Below are positions 36,901-48,810 of a stretch of DNA of 64,000 nucleotides, in pieces. Position numbers and translations under genes: made by a program. The stretch is taken from the NCBI GenBank assembly GCA_008921705.1, contig VFFE01007854.1:1414505-1478504 (forward strand). Reading direction: 5' to 3'. A model generated the notes under the pieces. The model was given only the letters and a program-made list of their open reading frames with translations, searched no databases and had not been told where the DNA came from. Origin of the DNA: Burhinus oedicnemus. Taxonomy: Eukaryota > Chordata > Aves > Charadriiformes > Burhinidae. Within the stretch, counting starts at the first letter, position 1; every line of letters starts with the position of its first letter.

Positions 36901-38855
36901 CAGTTAACGGCTGCTATTTTCCTCTCTACCAAATTTGACCCATGACTCTCCCGAATGGAATGAAAGAAGCAGATTGGGGTGTGCAAGTAGCTCTTTTTGA
37001 ACACGTCTGGCAAATACAAGGAGCTTTTCTTTTCTTTCATTCTTTCATTTGGGTTAGGAAGGGCAAGCCCTGCCTTGGACTACAGAAGTGTTCCCGCTCT
37101 GCCAATGCTGCAGAATGAAGAAATCCTCCTGCTAGCCAATAAAGAGAAATTTAGCACAGGACGTAAATGTTTGGCTCATACGCTGGTTAAAGTAAACTAC
37201 AAACACCTTAAAGACAATTAGGATGATGGGAGTTTGGGGAAGACTGTCTCTTCAGAGAGGCTGGAAAGCATTTCTCCCATAATAAAGTATGCCGTAATAG
37301 TCATTTTCTGCTAGGTGAATAGGCACGAAACACAGCTTTGTTCATAAGGCTTTTTATTGTCGCAGTTGTCATGAGGAAAACCTGAAAGTACTTGAAAATC
37401 CATTAAAATCACAATCCATACAAAAAAAATGCCATCTCTTAAAAGTTTGTCTCTGCAGACTTCATAAAAGTGAGGAGTCGATAAGTATGAGACACATTTA
37501 AGTAATTTAAGATTAATGATTAACTGTTAAAGTGCAGGCTTTGTACCATCAGGCTTGCTGTTTAGCAAAGAAACAAAACCCTTAAATCTCTGCAGCTGCT
37601 GGATGAAGCCAACTTCTAAGTTGTTGTGTGTGATAAGATGCGCTGAATCCCAGACTGGTTGGCCATTGACTGGCCATGAATCAGCGATTACTGACTGTCT
37701 CCGGGGTGTTTTGGTTACAGTACTCTTTCCCAAAGGGTAATTGTCATTTGGATTTATGCCTGCTTGCAACTGCTTTTTCTCTGGCTGTGTTCAAGCACTG
37801 GTGCACAACTTTGTGCAATTCTTAAACTCAGGACTTAGAACTTCTTGTCTCCCAGAACACATATTTCATGAAGAGAGAAAGGATTTGCTTTAAAGAATTG
37901 GAATACTTGGATTTACTCATCCCAGTTGCAGAAGTGAGATTTTTAATTATTTTTTTTCCAACAGAATTATTGAATTCAGCCAGATTTTTTTCACAAATCC
38001 AGGCCATGAACAAGTGCCCGAGTTCCCAAGTTAAAACAGCATCTTGCCAACTTTAAAACATTTGGCTGGTCAGCAGGAAAGAAAAAGCTACTTGTAAAGC
38101 ACTGGAATGCATTTTCAATTAGTCACTCCATTGCTTAAAAGGCGAGGCATTAGGCACTGGGAGGAGAGGCAGGGGGGTGGCAGGATGGTGGGGAGGGACA
38201 GCATGAGACGGTCTGGAGAAGAGCCTTTATCAGCCCACTACAGCAGCCCTGAAGTCAGAGGCCACTCTTTAATAGATAAGCTTTTGTTTAACAACAGGCT
38301 CCCTAGGGAGAGTGAGGTTTTTCTGGTAAAAGACCAAGATTTCTTTCAAATAACTTAATATTGCTTTGTATGAAAGAGCGAGGGAAAATATGTGTTGGGA
38401 AGATGTTAGAAGGTTATTTATTTCCCTACCAATGCCTGATAACCAGGTTGTTGGGCATCCTGACTAAAAAGTTGTGCTTTGGCAGACCTTCCTTGGCTCC
38501 TAAAACATTTTGAATGAGATAACAGCCTTGAAAGAATATTAAATAACCAACCCAAACTGCTTACTACGCTTGGTTTATTTTCCTGCCCAACACTATGAAG
38601 TCCTCAGTCCGATAGGTTTCTGGTAAAAAAACAGCTGCGAAAAAAAAATCTCATGACATAAACCCATCTTTCTAATGCTCAGTAGCCTTCATTGCTTATG
38701 CTTTTTTAAATGCTTTGTCCTGTACTTGACCTTCAAATGTTTGTAGCTAGCTGATCTGGAATTTTTTTGACTCCACAGCTGTCTAAACTAAGGATGATGA
38801 CATTGCTTAGAGATCCTTTTGCGTACATGCGTATAGATGAATACTGTTTTCAAAA

Positions 38856-38875
38856 GTGTGTGTATATATATATAC
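38856..38875. repeat. Short (GT)n(AT)n microsatellite
   Basis: About 20 bases of alternating purine and pyrimidine, GTGTGTGTATATATATATAC. It is a common simple repeat. Confidence 0.9.
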
Positions 38876-40072
38876 TTTAACGTGACTCAAAATCTTGGAA
38901 AGCTTATACTTCTTTATCATATTAACCAAGAACTGCAAGACCTCACTGGTGGGACATGTTATGGCATGAGAGACCCAAGTTATACAATAGACTGGATTTC
39001 AGCAGGTAGAGGAAACTTTCAGGGCTGTTGCCTTCTGGTTAACTGTAATAAATTTGTTTAAGTAATATTTCACAGTTGTGCTGGCAGTTTCTTGGCAAAC
39101 GAGCTGAAGATCATAGGAAATTTCTTCACTTAAAGCATAAAAATAAAAGTTTTGAAGACTAAGTCCTTAACCACAACAGGAAAAACCATTTAGCTAAAAG
39201 ATGGGCTGGGGTGCCGCTATCCGAGCACAAGAGTTAAAATAATTTTACAGTGGGTTTCTGTTTCTGTTTTATTTGTTTTCTCCCACTATAGCTACATGCT
39301 GTATGAAAAACGTGAGGCTGTTTTGGAAAATCCATTGCCTGTCGCAAGTTTCTCTGTGCTAAACTTAATCTTCTAGTTGTATTTTTAGAAAGCTTATAGT
39401 TGCTTTCTCCAGTGTTGTTGGGAAAGCTGGCAAAATGCCAGCCATGTCCAGCAAAACGGAGACGTGGCTTTCTTTCCAGACGTGAACAATTTAAGGTGAA
39501 AATAACAAAAATAACCGTAAATAATTGCAAATGGGAAAGGAGTAAGAATCTTTACTCCTACAGTATAGTTTTCATGTGGATATGGAGTGATTTCTGTGAG
39601 AAGGCAGTGAAAAATATGTCTATGGAAAGTATAAAATATACTTCTTAGAGATAAAATTCTTGAAATGGAGATAGTTTGTGAGTTTGTGGAATTTCTGGAT
39701 GAATGGAGTAAGAGATGTTGAGCACCTTGGTGCAGGGGAGTTCTGGGCTGGTTTGGTGCTGACCTAAAGTGGGGGGTGGGCTAAGTTATTTCTCTTGGCC
39801 TTGGTTTCCCCACCTACACCAAGGGAAACTGCAGTCCTCCACCTCATGTTTCTAGTCCTTGAAGCCTAGAGGTATAGGAGCATTCAACCTCAATGTAAAG
39901 GTTTCTCACCTTGTAGCTCTCATTCACTCCTGACCCATACAGAAACTGAAACTGGTTAGATCCCTAAGCGGGCTATAAAGGCAGAGCATCATTGCCTCTT
40001 TCTCATCTTGATGTGCAACAACAGATGGACAGGACGTGAGAACAACGCAAACTGGGCTTGCCAAGGAGACAT

Positions 40073-41086
40073 AAAATCATAGAATTATCGAATGGTTTGG
40101 GTTGGAAGGGACCTTTAAAAGCCATCTAGTCCACCCACCCGGCAATGAGCAGGGACGTCTTCAACTAGACGAGGTTGCTCAGAGCCCCATCCAACCTGAC
40201 CTTGAATGTTTCCAGGGATGGGGCATCCACCACCTCTCTAGGCGACCTGTTCCACTGTTTTAGCACCCTCATTGTAAAAAAATTCTTGCTTATGTCTAGT
40301 CTAAGTCTTCCTCTTTTAGTTTAAAACCATTACCCCTTGTCCTATCACAACAGGGCCTGTAAAAAGGTTGTCCCTGTCGTTCTTTTAAGCCTCCTTTAAG
40401 TACTGAAAGGCCACAATAAGGTCTTCCTGGAGCCTTCTCTTCTCCAGGCTGAACAACCCCAACTCTCTCAGCCTGTCTTCGTAGGAGAGGTGTCCCACCC
40501 CTCTGATATTTTTGTGGCCCTCCTCTGGACGTGCTCCAACAGGTCCACGTCTTTCCTGTGCTGAGGGCTCCAGAGCTGGATGCTGTACTCCAGGTGGGGT
40601 CTCACGGGCGCGGAGTAGAGGGGCAGAATCACCTCCCTCGACCTGCTGGCCACACTGCTGGTGATGCAGCCCAGGATACAGTTGGCCTTCTGGGCTGCAA
40701 GTGCACATTGTCAGCTCATGTCCAACTTTTCACCCACCAGCACCCCCAAGTCCTTCTTATCAGGGCTGCTCTCTATCCCTTCATCCCCCAGCCTGTATTG
40801 ATAATGGTGCTTGCCCTGACCCAGGCGCAGCACCTTGCACTTGGCCTTGTTGAACCTCATGAGGTTCACACGGACCCACTTCTCAAGCTTGTCCAGTCCC
40901 TCCGGATGGCATGGCATCCCATCCCTCAGACGTGTCAGCCGCATCATTCAGCTTGGTGTCATCCGCAAACTTGCTCAGGATGCACTCGATCCCATTGTTT
41001 ATGTCATTGATGAACATATTGAACAGTACTGGTCCCAATACCGACCCCTGAGGGATACCACTTGTCACCGATCTCCACCTGGACAT
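40073..41086 (-). mobile_element. CR1 LINE, 1.0 kb copy with half of the RT
   Basis: Read on the minus strand, the copy begins at about 41086 with [20 protein letters not shown] (motif B). It continues through [19 protein letters not shown] (motif C intact). After a frame change it gives [20 protein letters not shown] and [15 protein letters not shown], then [20 protein letters not shown] and [11 protein letters not shown], and the C-terminal block [22 protein letters not shown]. The 3' UTR lies at the left: 'ccaacctgaccttgaatgtt', 'gcagggacgtcttcaactag', 'gggttggaagggacct' and the end 'aaatcatagaattatcgaat'. It is truncated 5' of motif B, so motif A is missing. Several shifts and stops are present. 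Its 3' UTR differs from the other copies here, so it is another CR1 subfamily. Confidence 0.95.
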
Positions 41087-41164
41087 GACAGAACAAAGTA
41101 TTTTGAATTTTTTTGTTTGCAGACTAAACTTGAAGACTTTCTTACTTTGAGCCTGATCATCGAT

Positions 41165-41437
41165 ATGAAACAAGAGGATGAGAGGAAATGGCCTCAGGTT
41201 GCACCAGGGGAGGTTTAGATTGGATATTAGGAAAAATTTCTTCACCAAAAGGGTCATCAAACACTGGAACAGGCTGCCCAGGGAAATGGTGGAATCTCCA
41301 TCCCTGGAGGTATTTAAAAGACGGGTAGACGTGGTGCTGAGGGACATGGTTTAGTGGTGGGTTTGACAGTGTTAGGTTTATGGTTGGAGATGATGTTAGG
41401 TCTCTTCCAACCTAGGTGATTCTATGATTCTGTGAAA
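41165..41437 (+). mobile_element. CR1 LINE 3' end, head to head with a second copy
   Basis: A 5'-truncated CR1 starting in the block 'gaggaaatggcctcaggttg' 'caccaggggaggtttagatt'. It runs through 'ggaacaggctgcccaggga' and 'tccctggaggtatttaaaag' to the 3' end 'aacctaggtgattctatgat' 'tctgtga'. It is the same subfamily as the copy at 10496-10921. A 78-bp spacer (41087-41164) separates it from the minus-strand copy. The two 5' ends face each other and both 3' tails point outward, so these are two independent insertions and not one inverted element. Confidence 0.95.
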
Positions 41438-42601
41438 CATTCAGTGAGAAGTTTACATGGGAAAAATACATAAATATAGCTCTAAAAGAAGCAAATGTGA
41501 CAGTAAGTTAGAAAAGAGAAAAGGCAGTGTACTGTAACCATTTATGTCCTCCCCAGCCTCAAGTGAGGGATTAACCTGTGTAACGGTGGTTTACAAACTT
41601 TTGGGAAGGAAGGGACACTGGCCAATCTCTTTTTAATTCCTTACCACACTAAAAATGAAGGTTTCCTCAGCTCCACAAAGAAACACATGACGAGTGGCAA
41701 CTGAATTTCATTTTCTGCGGCAAACATCTAACCCATCTCCTGTAGGTAAATGAATATATGGTCCCAAAGTCTCCAGAGGTGGATACAACCCTCATCTATG
41801 AAGAAGTGCTCAGAGATATGTGTGTATCAGGGGAGAAGCACCCTGTGCCACACTGGCGTTAGAGGAAGGTGGAGCATCTGTAACCCCCAGCTGTCCTTCA
41901 CCCTCCTCCCCCAGATCTGCACCTGCAATCTCACCATCAGCAGGCTCTGATGGGTTTACCTTTGTTACGCCCTTTGGAGATAAAGCAAAGCTTTTGGAGT
42001 GGTATCCCAGGGGAGGATGCAAAATCCAGAGAGGTCTGAACTTGGGGCCTGACTTGCTAAACTGATCAGCTGGCGTGGCCTTCACAGGGCTGAGGAGTGG
42101 AAAAAGAGGCAGGAGAGGACTCTGTACATTTCTCCTAAACGAGGGGTCAATGATGTGCTGGCCTTTGAACAAAGGAGGCATTTTGTATCTAGATAGTTTA
42201 AAACTTGTTGTTTCTATCTAGCCACTGTCTCCTGGCTGCTGTCTGGCAGACGAAACGGTCACCAAATCTTTTTGGGGCGGTGGGAAGCCTCACCGCCACC
42301 TTCCAGCAAGGGCAAGACTGTGCCGCCTTTGTGCCCTAGGGCCACCAGCAAGGGGAGGCTCAGGCTGCCCCGAACCAGCCCGCAGCGTAAAAGGGAGCTC
42401 TGAAAACAGTTTAAGATATAACTCGAGTTTTATCTCACCGAAGGAGGAGCTGGTGGAAGACTTAAACCAGAATCAGAAGTTTATTATGCCTTATTATACC
42501 CTTTATTATGTTTCCATGAGCGTGTGATGTCACACACCACCAGATCTCTATATGACCACCATATTACTCCTTCTTTTTAACATACAAGGGCTGATCTTAA
42601 C

Positions 42602-42705
42602 TTTTTTTTCTTTTTTTTTTTTTTTTTTTTGAGAACTGNNNNNNNNNNNNNNNNNNNNATTAAGTAATTTTTTCTTTTTTTTTTCTTTCCTTTTTTTTTT
42701 TTTTT
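42602..42705. repeat. T-rich tracts on both sides of the assembly gap
   Basis: Long T runs with a few C occupy 42602-42630 and 42668-42705, on either side of the gap. Such homopolymer stretches often stop sequencing or assembly, which explains the gap. Confidence 0.95.
42639..42658. other. Assembly gap of 20 N
   Basis: Twenty N bases in a row. The number may be a placeholder and not the true length, so distances across this point are uncertain. Confidence 0.99.
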
Positions 42706-43351
42706 AGGAGAGATTGCTCCGTAAATTCAAGTTAATAGTAAAGGCTCGCACCAGTTGAAACCGCAGGATTAACCCTCTGCTCTCCTCGCTGCGCTGTGCA
42801 GGGGAATGGGTGGGAAACTTCAGAGGGGCAAAAAACCCAGCGTGAAAGTTGTTCCAGAAGTGGGAAATAATCGGGGGGGAAGGAAGGGGGACAAACGGGC
42901 TTGTTTCGTTTTGGTATTGAAACTTCAAGGCGTGTGTTCGATGCATAAAAGTTGCTACTGATTTTTACCTTCAGCACTGCTATTTTTTTTTTCTTTGAAT
43001 AGTGAAAAATGGTAACTCAAACTGCTAAAAAGAAGGATAAGGGGGAAAAAAAAATCACTGTTAATGCCTGCTGCAGATATTAAAACTCCACAGTGTTAAA
43101 TGTCCATGTTTAGTGCTGCTATAAGTGCCTGGGTTTGCCTATGGAGAATCCGGACATGTAAAAAGTTTGCAGATGGTTTGCAGAAACTTCACTAAAACAT
43201 TGGAACCAGCTGGGAATGTAGATGGCAAAATTATACAATTAGTTATATGTAAAGTTTATTTCCCTCAGCTCTTAAGCAAAACATGAAGCTGCAGCCAATA
43301 CAGTATTATTATTTTTTTAAGGGAGTAAATTACAGGGATTTTGAGGGGGTG

Positions 43352-43398
43352 TGTAGATTGTGATATTATTGTTATTAATATAATAATAATAATATTTT
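43352..43398. repeat. (ATT)n/(AAT)n microsatellite
   Basis: An imperfect trinucleotide tract with 'gatattattgttattaata' followed by 'taataataataatatttt'. The switch from ATT to AAT makes it partly self-complementary. Confidence 0.85.
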
Positions 43399-44385
43399 AA
43401 AGTATACTTTAGCTTCTTGCTACAGTGTTTTAAAGAACTTAATGTGTCCTGAGCTGAAAGAAGAATAACCCTTGAAAAGTCAAACTATGAAGTCTGCTTA
43501 CATGACTAGGGGTTTTTCCTCGTATTTACAGAGCGTTGAACTTTCTTTTTCAAAAGTTTAAATTTCTCTGACCATCTTCGGAGCCTGCATGTAGCCATGT
43601 GGACTAAGATCCTTGTCTGTGGTATGAGACTTGGCACAGCGGTTGTCCTACTGCAAGTTTATTTTATTATTTTAATTTTTTTTTTTTAAAGTCACTTAGG
43701 ACTGTCAGCACAGAATGATGAGTTTCTGTCCGACTTCCAAAACTTCAGCGCGGATGTTAGCTTAAATGTAGTGGTGTGCGGGATGGGAGAGTGCAGGGCT
43801 GAGATTGGCGACCTGGGGTGGGTGGTCGCGTTACATCGGACCAGAGCTGGGGTGACTTCTGTGAGTCATCGCCAACAAATGCCAGTAAAGTGCTTTTCCA
43901 GAGCTCCATATGTGTTGTCTTACAGCGGGTGTGCTCCAGAAAAGATATTCTAGGAATTATTTTGAAAGTTTATCTAGCTCCGTGAGACTACTTCTGATTC
44001 CTCTGCTAGTCAAGTCAGGTGACAGCGGGATTTTGCTGAGTTGAGGGATGACACGGAGGACTTGAAAGCCAAGAAGATTTGAGGAGGAGGCACTGTTGCC
44101 CTCTGGAAGAATCCCGTTTTCTTAGAAAAGTGGCGTGTTTACATGACTGTAGAAGAAATATCTCCCTGACACTTCTTTCCTTACAGCATGACTGAAGTTT
44201 CCCAACTTTGTGTGTGAATCTGGAGATTACAGCTCTATGGACACAGAGTAGGTCAAAGATGTGATTAAGTCAATTTTACCAGACATTGCTTTGTGTCGTT
44301 ACTGGGTATGATTGCAGCAGTGCCTCTGTACGGCGTGACATTGTGCAGATCAACTGCAGGATGCAGAGGGTTAAAAGGTGGGAAA

Positions 44386-44426
44386 AGTAATGTAAGTAAA
44401 TGTAAAGTAATGTAATGTAATGTAAG
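44386..44426. repeat. (TAATG)n pentanucleotide tract
   Basis: About eight imperfect units of GTAAT or GTAAA, for example 'agtaatgtaatgtaatgtaa'. It is a short simple repeat that may vary in length. Confidence 0.9.
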
Positions 44427-44657
44427 TGCAGTGATCACTGATAGTCAAAAAAAAAAGCCAGCTAGAAGCCAACGTGCAGCTCATGTGGCTTGCAACTTAT
44501 TAAATTGTAATGCCACTTCTACCTTCTCTTATAAATTTTAGTTCATCTTTTGCAGGCCAATTTCCAGGCTGTTTGATGCCTCTGAGCTTATAATTTTTAG
44601 TGTCTCCCCTCCGTGTATCAAGGGAGCCTGTAGCTACTATTTATAAGAAATAGAGGA

Positions 44658-44685
44658 GTGTTTCTGTGTGTTTCTGTGTGTTTCT
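44658..44685. repeat. 10-bp tandem unit, about 2.5 copies
   Basis: The unit tttctgtgtg at 44661-44670 is repeated exactly at 44671-44680 and followed by a partial third copy. Confidence 0.9.
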
Positions 44686-45178
44686 CTTAGGTGGCACAAA
44701 GCAATTATTTAAGAGCCAAATGAAATGCTGTAGCAAATGCTACGATCAGCTCGAAAGTAGTGTCCTACGGTGTCAAATTCTCAATTTTGTTTTCCTTGTG
44801 CTCCCCCTGTAATTTATTCTGTGACTAGCTCACAGTTTGAGACCTGCTTAGCTGGGAAAAGAGTGAAGGACGCAGATCTTGTGGAGGCAGGGGGAATAAT
44901 TGCATTGGGGCTTAATAATTCCCAGGGGCCCGGCGCAGCTATGGGCTGCCTTGGTGCTGGTTACCCCCATCTGGCTCCTCTGCCCTGCTCCACAAATTTC
45001 CTGGAAGCACATCCTCTGCCCTCTGAATAAAGGTAATAATAAAGGAAAAGGTACAAAATAACAAGACGAGGCTGTGGCTGGTGGTGGAGCCTAATGGGTG
45101 GGAGAGGTGGCGTTGGAGGATGGTAGGAGATTTTGCTGGTCTTCACGCAGCAGGGCTGGGAGAGCTAGCAGAGGTATT

Positions 45179-45203
45179 AAAATAAATAAATAAAATATAT
45201 ATG
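45179..45203. repeat. (AAAT)n followed by (AT)n
   Basis: A short tract 'aaaataaataaataaaatat' continuing into 'atatatgg'. It is a simple repeat. Confidence 0.9.
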
Positions 45204-48200
45204 GTGTGCATATATAACATGACATCAGGCCTCCCTCTTTCCCTGTGTCTCTCTGGGGTAGGGCGGTGGGAGATGCAGGTCTCCGCACCCTCTGGCCTCA
45301 TATTACAGCAAGGGGGGAGGATCTCGCAGGCTCCGAACATGGTTTAATGTCCGGAACTAAACCCGCTTCAGAAAATATTTTCTCTCACTGGATTTCTTGA
45401 TGGTGATCTGAATAGTAAAGTTATTGGAAAGTAATCTGCGAGAGCTCATGGATTTAGGTTTTTTCCTCCTGTTGTCTCTTTCCAGATAAGCAGGTCAGTG
45501 TAAGATCTAGGCTTTGCCGTTAACGCGCCGCTGCCTGATCTTCCCTTATAGATGCCTTCGCACTTTTCACAGTGTGACTAGCATAAGTGCCGTGTCTGTT
45601 GTGCTCCTTGGAGCCAGGAGAGACTGGCAAAACTTCAGGCCTTTTTAAAATCCTTCAGAGGCTTAGCAGCAAATGGTGCTTGCCCAGCCCTCCGCAGACA
45701 CAGCAATCCCATTTACCTGTCTCCAGAATTATATGGGAATTGGGATCTAGCCCCTCTAGTGCACAAGAGAGACTGAGATCAGCTGCTGTGACTCCAGAGA
45801 TGTCTCTAATCCCTACTTAAAACTTGCCCTGTACTTCTGTGACATGGTTTTGTTCCTCATACAGGACAGGGACAGCTTTGGTCGCTGTTTCTGAAGGCAG
45901 AGCCTGTGCTCTGGGCCCCTACAACACCAAAAGCAGAGCAGTAGCCTGGCAAGGAAAGGCACAAAAAGGAGGAAAAAAAAAAATACCCCTCAAGGCCACA
46001 TCTCTTCTGTTGCTTTTCTCCCTTAATTTGGCTCCAACAAGGCTAAATGCAGCACTATAAATCACATGAGTTACCTATACAGGGAAGACCTTGTACCCCT
46101 TTGCATTCCTGTCTGAAGAAGTATGTGACCTTTCGGTGGCTTATTGCTAGGAAAAAAAAAAGTTGTTTTTAACTTAACTTCGCAACCTCAAGGTGAAATC
46201 CAAGCAGAGTTGGAGTGGTCACTCAGACGAGCGGTCAGCTTACAACCTGTGAAGCGGCGAATCTGGATGCGGAGCAGTACAGCAAGAGGACCTGAATCTC
46301 CCAAGTCCTATTGCAGTGGCCCACACCACTTGGCTGGTGGAGCTGGGAACATCTTGTTTGGAACACGTCGTGTGTCAGGCGGATGTACCAATTCAAATGT
46401 TCTCTCCAGAATGCCTTTTCCCACCACGCACACCGTCCAAACAGCCTGTAAATGGTTTGGCTTTTCAGGAAAAAAGTGTTTTTCATGCTTGGCAAGTCAG
46501 TCCAGGAGGAGCAATTTCAGCCTTGTTGGTGTTTGTATTATGAGCTATTTTGTGCTAATAGTCCTATCCCCACACCCCGCTCCTGCGATTGCCTGTGAAT
46601 TAAGATGGGCTAAATAGCTTCAAGGTGTTGAAATTGGGGAAGGGGGAAGGAAAATGCCCACAACGTCTCGGATTCGGTTGTTGGCACAGAACACTAAACT
46701 GGGACAACTGTAGCGATGCGAGTTGTTCTTGATTTGGCTTTTGCCTCTCCATCTTAGCAACACTTTAGATAGGGCATCCTGGGTTGTATTCAGTATCTGA
46801 ACAGACCAGTTTAGTCCATGGGCCCCCAACAGAGAACTACTGTTCAGAAAAGGGGGTAAAAATCTTTATTTCACATGTGCTTTACTCTGAAGACCTGAAC
46901 AATGTTGTCACCACCCACTCCTCAAAAATAAAAACACGCCCTGAAAGTTTGGCCCAGGGACTTAATGCTGGACTCCATCACCACCATGGAATACAGATAG
47001 TGGAATTTCAGCTGTCGGCGGAGAATACAAATTCCCCCATAATTGCCGCAATACGCTCCCTTTAAAAAAAAAAAAAGGCGTGGAAAGAGGGTGTGTGTAT
47101 CTTGTAATAACTAAAAACACATTTCAGAAATGGTTTTCCAGTTAACCGCTCTGAAAATACAGACCGTGTCAGAGACGGCACTCAAAGGGATGGTGGTGAG
47201 GGTCATGTAAGTCCCAAGTCGCGACACAGATGAGTATCACCAGGGGGATGATGGTTGTTACTCAGCTCAGGTATGTAAAATATGAGCAGCAAAACACAGT
47301 CTGGATCCTTCTGCTTTCAGTTTGAACATGTAACTCTACAATCACTCAAGTGAGTAATACCAGGAGGAAAAATCAGGGCCAGCTATATCAAAGTATTAGT
47401 TTTTAATAATTTTTTTCATCTTTTGTATCTGTGCTTCCTCTGCACTTTGTAGACGACAATACTGGCAGTTTTTCTTGGGTTGTTTTTTGTTTGGTTGGTT
47501 GGTTTTTTCCTTAAAAAGGCAGGATATATGGGGTGATTGAAAAGTAAACATAACAGAAAATAGCAGATTAGGATGTAACACACCTGTATCTGTTGTTGAT
47601 GGCTGAGAAAGTCATCTAGTACTTCTCTAAGCCTGTGCAGATTTATTCTTGCTTCTTTATTTTTCCCTTATTAAAATTCAATATCACTCTTTTCAATAAG
47701 AGGTTATTCTCCACTGTTTTACTAAAAACAATCCACTTTTCATATCAAGCCTGTATACAAGCTTATTACATCTTGTTCATTTGGACATGAGTTATTAAAT
47801 CTTCCAGGTGCTTTATGGGGGATTTAACCACCCAATTCAAATGAATGCTCTATCACAAAGAGGTTTACTTACCATCACTGCTATGTTCCTTTGCCTAATT
47901 GTTTAAATTGCCCTAACCCCTAAAACATAATATAAAATTACTGCAGCAGCAGCACAGGTGCCAAGCAGGAGTCTAAGATGGTAAGTGTGTAGTAATTCTC
48001 TCCGAGCCACCAGTGATTTGCAATTCAGGGACTTCCTATGCCAGCAGTGATGTCTTTTTCTTGATAAATGTTTCCTCCATGAATTTACCTGAGTGGTTTT
48101 GCAGTTTTAGCTTGAGCCCGCAACGTCTCGCATCAAAGAAATTCAGTAGTTTGATACACTGGTTGCATCTATGCTAGCAAAGCAGTGCACTTGAAGGGCT

Positions 48201-48699
48201 CTTATTATGTGTAAATTTGTCTTGCATCCGTGTTTTGGGACATGTGGTAGCTGTTTGGAGTGGTTTCCCTGCTAAGGCCTTGAGACAGGTTCCTCTCTTT
48301 TGAAGGGAGGGAGAGGTTGTGTTGTTTCTGCATGTATTATATCCCAAAATTTCATTCCTGACTGGTGGTTAGTGACACCCAGTTACATGGATGCACTGGG
48401 TAAAAACAGGATCATCCTTTCCTACACGCATTACTTAATCGTACTTACTTTCATCTACTGTTTCATCACCTTCATCTCTGAAATCAACGGAAGTCCTAAT
48501 GTTCTGCAGATCTCTGCAGCTCTTTCACAACTAACCCAGTGCACATTTTAAGCTTTGTCTAGTTCTGCGCTCAGTGGCACTGAAATAAGGAGGAAATTGC
48601 CTGTAGAAAGGAAAGGTAACCCGGCAGTGGCAGCGTTACATTGTGCCTTGAGAGATAAGGTTATAATTTCGAGCTTTTCCCAGGCTTTCTGTGTCAGTT

Positions 48700-48810
48700 C
48701 GGATGGGTTACTTAATCTCCGTGTGCCTCAGTTCCCACCAGTAAAATGGAGTTGTTAATACCTGTCTTATCTACTTTGGCTATAAACTTTTCATGGCTAT
48801 AGAGGTGTAT
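48700..48810 (-). mobile_element. MIR/L2-like ancient remnant, antisense
   Basis: The sequence 'ggttacttaatctccgtgtg', 'cctcagttcccaccagtaaa' and 'atggagttgttaatacctgt' follows the reverse complement of the MIR/L2 tract 'gtcacttaacctctctgtgcctcagtttccccatctgtaaaatggggataataatacct' closely and in order. The following bases ('cttatctactttggctataa') fit less well. This is among the clearest ancient repeat matches in the window. Confidence 0.75.

Larger units (their letters stand above)
33846..40072. other. Unique non-coding stretch between CR1 clusters
   Basis: No gene is supported. Contents include a T19 run at 33928-33946, two exon-like micro-segments (34416-34440 and 35897-35924, see findings) and a (GT)n(TA)n tract at 38856-38875. 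The segment 36840-37220 is relatively rich in complex, non-repetitive sequence with some CpG. No open frame over about 124 codons occurs and none shows a known motif. A weak antisense MIR/L2-like phrase, 'cttggtttccccacctacac', lies near 39800-39820. Confidence 0.5.
41438..48699. other. Unique, moderately GC-richer non-coding stretch
   Basis: No gene is recognised. A GC-rich block at 42260-42410 contains a 7-bp stem (GGCGGTG 42276-42282 with CACCGCC 42291-42297). A minus-strand frame at 41810-42181 (123 codons) and a plus-strand frame at 46144-46617 (157 codons, first codon TTG) have no family motifs. The assembly gap and several microsatellites inside this stretch are listed separately. A G-rich segment with 'ggggaaaccg'-type CpGs is not dense enough to call a CpG island. 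Confidence 0.5.

Noticed and set aside
36840..37220. Candidate conserved non-coding element (complex sequence, CpG, TF-like motifs)
   Set aside because: Conservation cannot be judged from one sequence; complexity alone is not evidence.
41810..42600. Possible LTR or retroviral fragment (proline-rich minus frame, GC-rich block, 'aaccagaatcagaagtttat')
   Set aside because: No paired LTRs, primer-binding site, gag or pol motif can be identified. The impression rests on composition only.
46144..46617. 157-codon plus-strand frame
   Set aside because: It begins at TTG, has no recognisable domain, and an 86-codon frame exists on the opposite strand. Taken as chance in GC-richer DNA.
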